Below, in pieces: positions 61,405 to 64,000 of a DNA stretch of 64,000 bases. The notes beneath the pieces are model-generated. The model was not told where the DNA came from. It worked only from the letters and a program-made list of their open reading frames with translations, and ran no database searches. Origin of the DNA: an alpha proteobacterium AAP38 (GTDB lineage: Bacteria > Pseudomonadota > Alphaproteobacteria > Azospirillales > Azospirillaceae); assembly GCA_001296005.1 (NCBI GenBank), contig LJHR01000015.1, forward strand, positions 242,485-306,484, in the 5' to 3' direction. Both the position numbers and the translations under genes were made by a program. Every line of letters starts with the position of its first letter. Within the stretch, counting starts at the first letter, position 1.

Positions 61405-62678
61405 CAGGCGGCCTCCGTCACCGGGTCAGCGTGTTTGGGGGCCGGCACCCGCCGCACGGCCCAGGCGGCGACCAGCCCGGCCAGGGCCAGCATGGCGGCC
61501 CCGAAATAGAAGGGCATGCCGGGGATGGGGATCGTGGCCCCCTCCGCCGTGAAATGTTCGAACAGTTCGGCCCCGATCAGGGGGGCCAGGATGAAGGTCA
61601 GGCTCTGCATGCTGGCAAAGGCCCCCTGGACAGAACCCTGTTCATCGGCCCCCACGCTGCGCGCCACGATGCTCTGGATCGCCGGCGAACTGATCCCGCT
61701 CATCGAATGGACGGGGATGAAGGCGGCGAAGGCCGTGGCGCTGCTGGCTGCGCCATAGCCAGCATAGGCCGTCGCCTCCAGCCCGATGCCCAGCAGGGCC
61801 GTGCGCGGTTCGCCCAGCTTTTTCACGATCCGGTCGATCAGCACGCCCTGCACCAGCACCGTGGTCAGGCCCACGGCGGCGAGCGACAGGCCGTTATCCA
61901 GCTCGCTCCACCCGAAACGCTTGGTCGTGTACAGCACCCAGACCATCTGCATCACGCCCATGGCCAGCACCATGCAGGTGCGGCTGGCGGCCAGGCCCAG
62001 GACGGCGGGATGCATGGCCAGCGCCCGCAGCGATCCGACGGGATTGGCGCGGGCGAGGCTGAAGGCGCGGCGGTTGGCAGGGGCCAACGACTCGGGCAGG
62101 ACCAGCAATCCGTATAGGAAGTTCAGACCCGCCAGACCGGCCGCCACCATGAAGGGCAAATGCAGGTTGACCTCTGCCAATATGCCGCCCAGTGCCGGGC
62201 CCGTGATGAAGCCGACGCCAAAGGCCGCGCCCATCATGCCGAAATTCTTGGCCCGGTCCTGCGGCCCGCTGATATCGGCGATATAGGCATTGGCCGCGGT
62301 CACATTGGCCGCCGTCAGACCCGCCACCATCCGCCCCACCAGCAGCCAGACCAGACCGGGTGCAAATGCCATGAACAGCTGATCAATCGCCATGCCCGCG
62401 ATGGAGGCCAGGATCACCTTGCGCCGCCCGAACCGGTCCGACAGCGCCCCCAGCACAGGGGCGAACAGGAACTGCATGATGGAAAAGGCGGCGATCATCG
62501 CCCCCATCCACCAGGCCGCCGACGCCTCGCTGACCGCGAACTGACGGATCAGCGATGGAAAGACCGGGATTGTCAGGCTGAAGGTCAACACGTCCAGAAG
62601 GACGGTGATCATGATGAAGGGGATGCCAGCCTGGCGGGGGGAGGTTGGGCGGGGGGGAGTGGAGTAGGGGGAGGACAT
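61404..62678 (-). CDS. MFS transporter (TetA/drug:H+ antiporter type)
   Basis: A 424-residue 12-helix major-facilitator protein. The family motif between helices 2 and 3 is GALSDRFGRRKVILASIAG, and motif C-like GVGFITGPALGGILAE appears in helix 5, as in TetA-type antiporters. It probably exports a small molecule by proton antiport. The Nudix gene starts within its stop (ATGA). The N-terminus is Pro/Ser-rich with no fold. Confidence 0.9.
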   Translation of the reverse strand: MSSPYSTPPRPTSPRQAGIPFIMITVLLDVLTFSLTIPVFPSLIRQFAVSEASAAWWMGAMIAAFSIMQFLFAPVLGALSDRFGRRKVILASIAGMAIDQLFMAFAPGLVWLLVGRMVAGLTAANVTAANAYIADISGPQDRAKNFGMMGAAFGVGFITGPALGGILAEVNLHLPFMVAAGLAGLNFLYGLLVLPESLAPANRRAFSLARANPVGSLRALAMHPAVLGLAASRTCMVLAMGVMQMVWVLYTTKRFGWSELDNGLSLAAVGLTTVLVQGVLIDRIVKKLGEPRTALLGIGLEATAYAGYGAASSATAFAAFIPVHSMSGISSPAIQSIVARSVGADEQGSVQGAFASMQSLTFILAPLIGAELFEHFTAEGATIPIPGMPFYFGAAMLALAGLVAAWAVRRVPAPKHADPVTEAA

Positions 62679-62807
62679 ATGCTCTTCCGGCTGCGGTGCC
62701 GTGGCGTCTCATATCAGAAAGGCGACGGTGAGTCCCATCCAAGGGTGCGATGAATTGTTCCGCATTGCCCCTGGGCGGCGGCGCCATACCGCGCTATATG
62801 GTTGGGC

Positions 62808-62999
62808 ATGAGCGGTTTCATGATCTTCCTCATGGTTCTGGCCATGATCGCCACGCTGGCTGTGCTGGTGATCGGGCTTTTCGCCATGGCACGCGGCGGC
62901 GAATTCAACGCCAAATACGGCAACAAGCTGATGTGGTGGCGCATCCGGCTGCAGGTGGCGGCTGTCGTGCTGTTCGCCCTGGCCTTCATGGCCTCCTGA
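62808..62999 (+). CDS. HIG1-type twin-transmembrane protein
   Basis: A 63-residue protein with two hydrophobic helices (FMIFLMVLAMIATLAVLVIGL and LQVAAVVLFALAFMA) linked by a basic loop with ARGGEFNAKYGNKLMWWRIR, the HIG1_N pattern. In mitochondria such proteins stabilise respiratory complexes. The cobalamin adenosyltransferase gene follows 26 bp later. Confidence 0.85.
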   Translation: MSGFMIFLMVLAMIATLAVLVIGLFAMARGGEFNAKYGNKLMWWRIRLQVAAVVLFALAFMAS

Positions 63000-63025
63000 C
63001 CCCATCCCAGACAGCAGGTAGCGCC

Positions 63026-63628
63026 ATGGTCCGCCTGACCCGCATCTACACCCGTGGCGGCGACAAGGGACAGACGTCGCTGGGCGATGGTTCCCGCGTG
63101 GCCAAACACGCGCTGCGCGTCGCCGCCTATGGCACCGTGGACGAGGCGAATGCCATCCTGGGGCTGGCGCGCCTGCATACGGGGGCGGTCAAGGATGACC
63201 CGATCCTGGCCGATGCCGATGCCATGCTGGGCCGTATCCAGAACGACCTGTTCGATCTGGGCGCCGATCTCTGCACGCCGGAGATGGAGAACCCGCCCTA
63301 TCCGCCGCTCCGCATCGTCGATATCCAGGTCGACCGGCTGGAGGCGGAGATCGACCGCATGAATGCTGAGCTGGCGCCGCTGAACAGCTTCATCCTGCCC
63401 GGTGGCCGCCCCGCCGCCGCCTACCTGCATCAGGCTCGCACCGTGGCGCGGCGGGCAGAGCGGGAAATGACCGAGCTGGCCCTGACCGAGAATGTCGGCG
63501 CACCGGCCCTGAAATATATCAACCGCCTGTCGGATCATCTGTTTGTTCTTGGCCGTTGGGTCAATGACAAGGGGGCCGCCGACGTGCTGTGGGTGCCGGG
63601 CCTGACGCGCGGCGAAACGCCGGGCTGA
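63026..63628 (+). CDS. ATP:cob(I)alamin adenosyltransferase (PduO type)
   Basis: A 200-residue PduO-type adenosyltransferase. Hallmarks: TRIYTRGGDKGQTSLGDGSR, AAYGTVDEANAILGLARL, FILPGGRPAAAYLHQARTVA and RRAEREMTEL, with KYINRLSDHLFVLGRWVN at the C-terminus. It transfers the 5'-deoxyadenosyl group of ATP to cob(I)alamin. It commonly lies next to the electron-transfer flavoprotein genes, as here (etfB starts 305 bp later). Confidence 0.94.
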   Translation: MVRLTRIYTRGGDKGQTSLGDGSRVAKHALRVAAYGTVDEANAILGLARLHTGAVKDDPILADADAMLGRIQNDLFDLGADLCTPEMENPPYPPLRIVDIQVDRLEAEIDRMNAELAPLNSFILPGGRPAAAYLHQARTVARRAEREMTELALTENVGAPALKYINRLSDHLFVLGRWVNDKGAADVLWVPGLTRGETPG

Positions 63629-63933
63629 ATGCCCTGAACCTGCGCAAAACCCCCTTGAAATCCGCCGCGCGGCTGGTATCTTCCCATTACGTAAAGGGAA
63701 GATGATTGGCCGGTCAATGGCGCGCCACCAGTAACGAAATTACGTTTTTACGTTACCGGACGCACACTATTGACATGTGCAGCGCAGCAATCCTAAGGTC
63801 CGCCGCGATTAACGGGGCTGGACGGCAGGCGTTGATTGCCCAATCTTAAGGCCCAGGTTCGAATGAATGGCTGAATGCCAGGGTGAACAGGCGGGGACCA
63901 TCCACCGCCGGCTATCATGCGAGGGGATCGCCA
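63629..63933 (+). promoter_or_regulatory. Leader region of etfB (305 bp)
   Basis: No coding region is seen. It contains a hairpin ATCTTCCC / GGGAAGAT (63678-63703), an inverted repeat GTAACG (63731-63736) / CGTTAC (63751-63756), and a good -35 element TTGACA (63770-63775) with a weak -10 (CTAAGG) 17 bp later. These are likely promoter, operator and 5' untranslated parts of etfB, with the first hairpin ending the adenosyltransferase transcript. Confidence 0.5.
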
Positions 63934-64000
63934 ATGAAACTCCTAGTCGCCGTTAAGCGTGTCGTTGACTACAACGTCAAGATCCGCGTTAAGCCCGACG
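63934..64000 (+). CDS. etfB: Electron transfer flavoprotein beta subunit (5' end only)
   Basis: The window ends 22 codons into this gene. The N-terminus MKLLVAVKRVVDYNVKIRV is the EtfB signature, and GAGGGG precedes the ATG. EtfAB accepts electrons from acyl-CoA dehydrogenases and passes them to the quinone pool. The rest lies outside the window. Confidence 0.9.
   Translation, partial: MKLLVAVKRVVDYNVKIRVKPD

Overview
The window is GC-rich, densely packed chromosomal DNA of an alphaproteobacterium. The gene set points to the Rhodospirillales, most likely the Azospirillaceae (Azospirillum/Niveispirillum/Nitrospirillum type): a metX-metW pair, an alphaproteobacterial PTS regulatory cluster (hprK, rapZ, EIIA, HPr, EI), a GAF-type EI-Ntr, rodZ near ispG, bactofilin and adenosine kinase. 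The genus is inferred from gene content only. No rRNA, prophage, IS element or CRISPR array was seen. Two tRNA-Ala genes (anticodons CGC and GGC) are present.

Layout. 0.1-10.9 kb: RNase R with a structured, terminator-like leader, a sulfite-oxidase-like molybdoenzyme, an MscS channel, a LysE exporter, a MaoC dehydratase, two small membrane proteins, metW-metX and a divergent chorismate mutase. 10.9-15.7 kb: a gene-free stretch of about 580 bp, then a tightly packed glycan-type operon (GT-B glycosyltransferase, NeuD/PglD acyltransferase, BKACE/DUF849 enzyme, DegT aminotransferase). 15.7-20.3 kb: an amidohydrolase, then on the minus strand a four-gene unit with a BchC-like dehydrogenase, a QueD-fold protein lacking its catalytic residues, a GT4 glycosyltransferase and a methyltransferase. 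20.5-26.2 kb: a secreted unknown protein, the PTS regulatory operon and a PIN toxin-antitoxin pair. 26.3-28.4 kb: TauE, MoeB-like and DsrE-like genes, a possible sulfur-handling unit. 28.4-32 kb: a flavin amine oxidase followed by a TPP-dependent 2-keto acid decarboxylase.

32-46 kb holds an ABC-F ATPase, a PAS histidine kinase, a receiver-DUF3369-GGDEF protein, oligopeptidase B, several small conserved proteins, tRNA-Ala(CGC), YggT/YggU, folD and a CorA family transporter. 46.6-52 kb holds ispG, a higBA module lying between ispG and rodZ, rodZ and the GAF-type ptsP. 52-56.8 kb holds a translationally coupled chain (fliN-like, response regulator, M15 peptidase, lipoprotein), a secreted trypsin-like protease with a tiny membrane protein, and an RTX protein. 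57-64 kb holds tRNA-Ala(GGC), a cupin, bactofilin, an EI24 membrane protein, adenosine kinase, a Nudix hydrolase with an MFS exporter, a HIG1-like protein, an ATP:cob(I)alamin adenosyltransferase and the first codons of etfB.

The points most worth a second look are: a dispersed family of palindromic intergenic repeats, several beginning at a gene's stop codon; the BKACE-containing glycan operon; the degenerate QueD homologue with its partners; the intrinsic-terminator structure ahead of RNase R with a divergent 28-residue ORF; a RapZ lacking its P-loop lysine; and two overlooked tiny membrane-protein genes.
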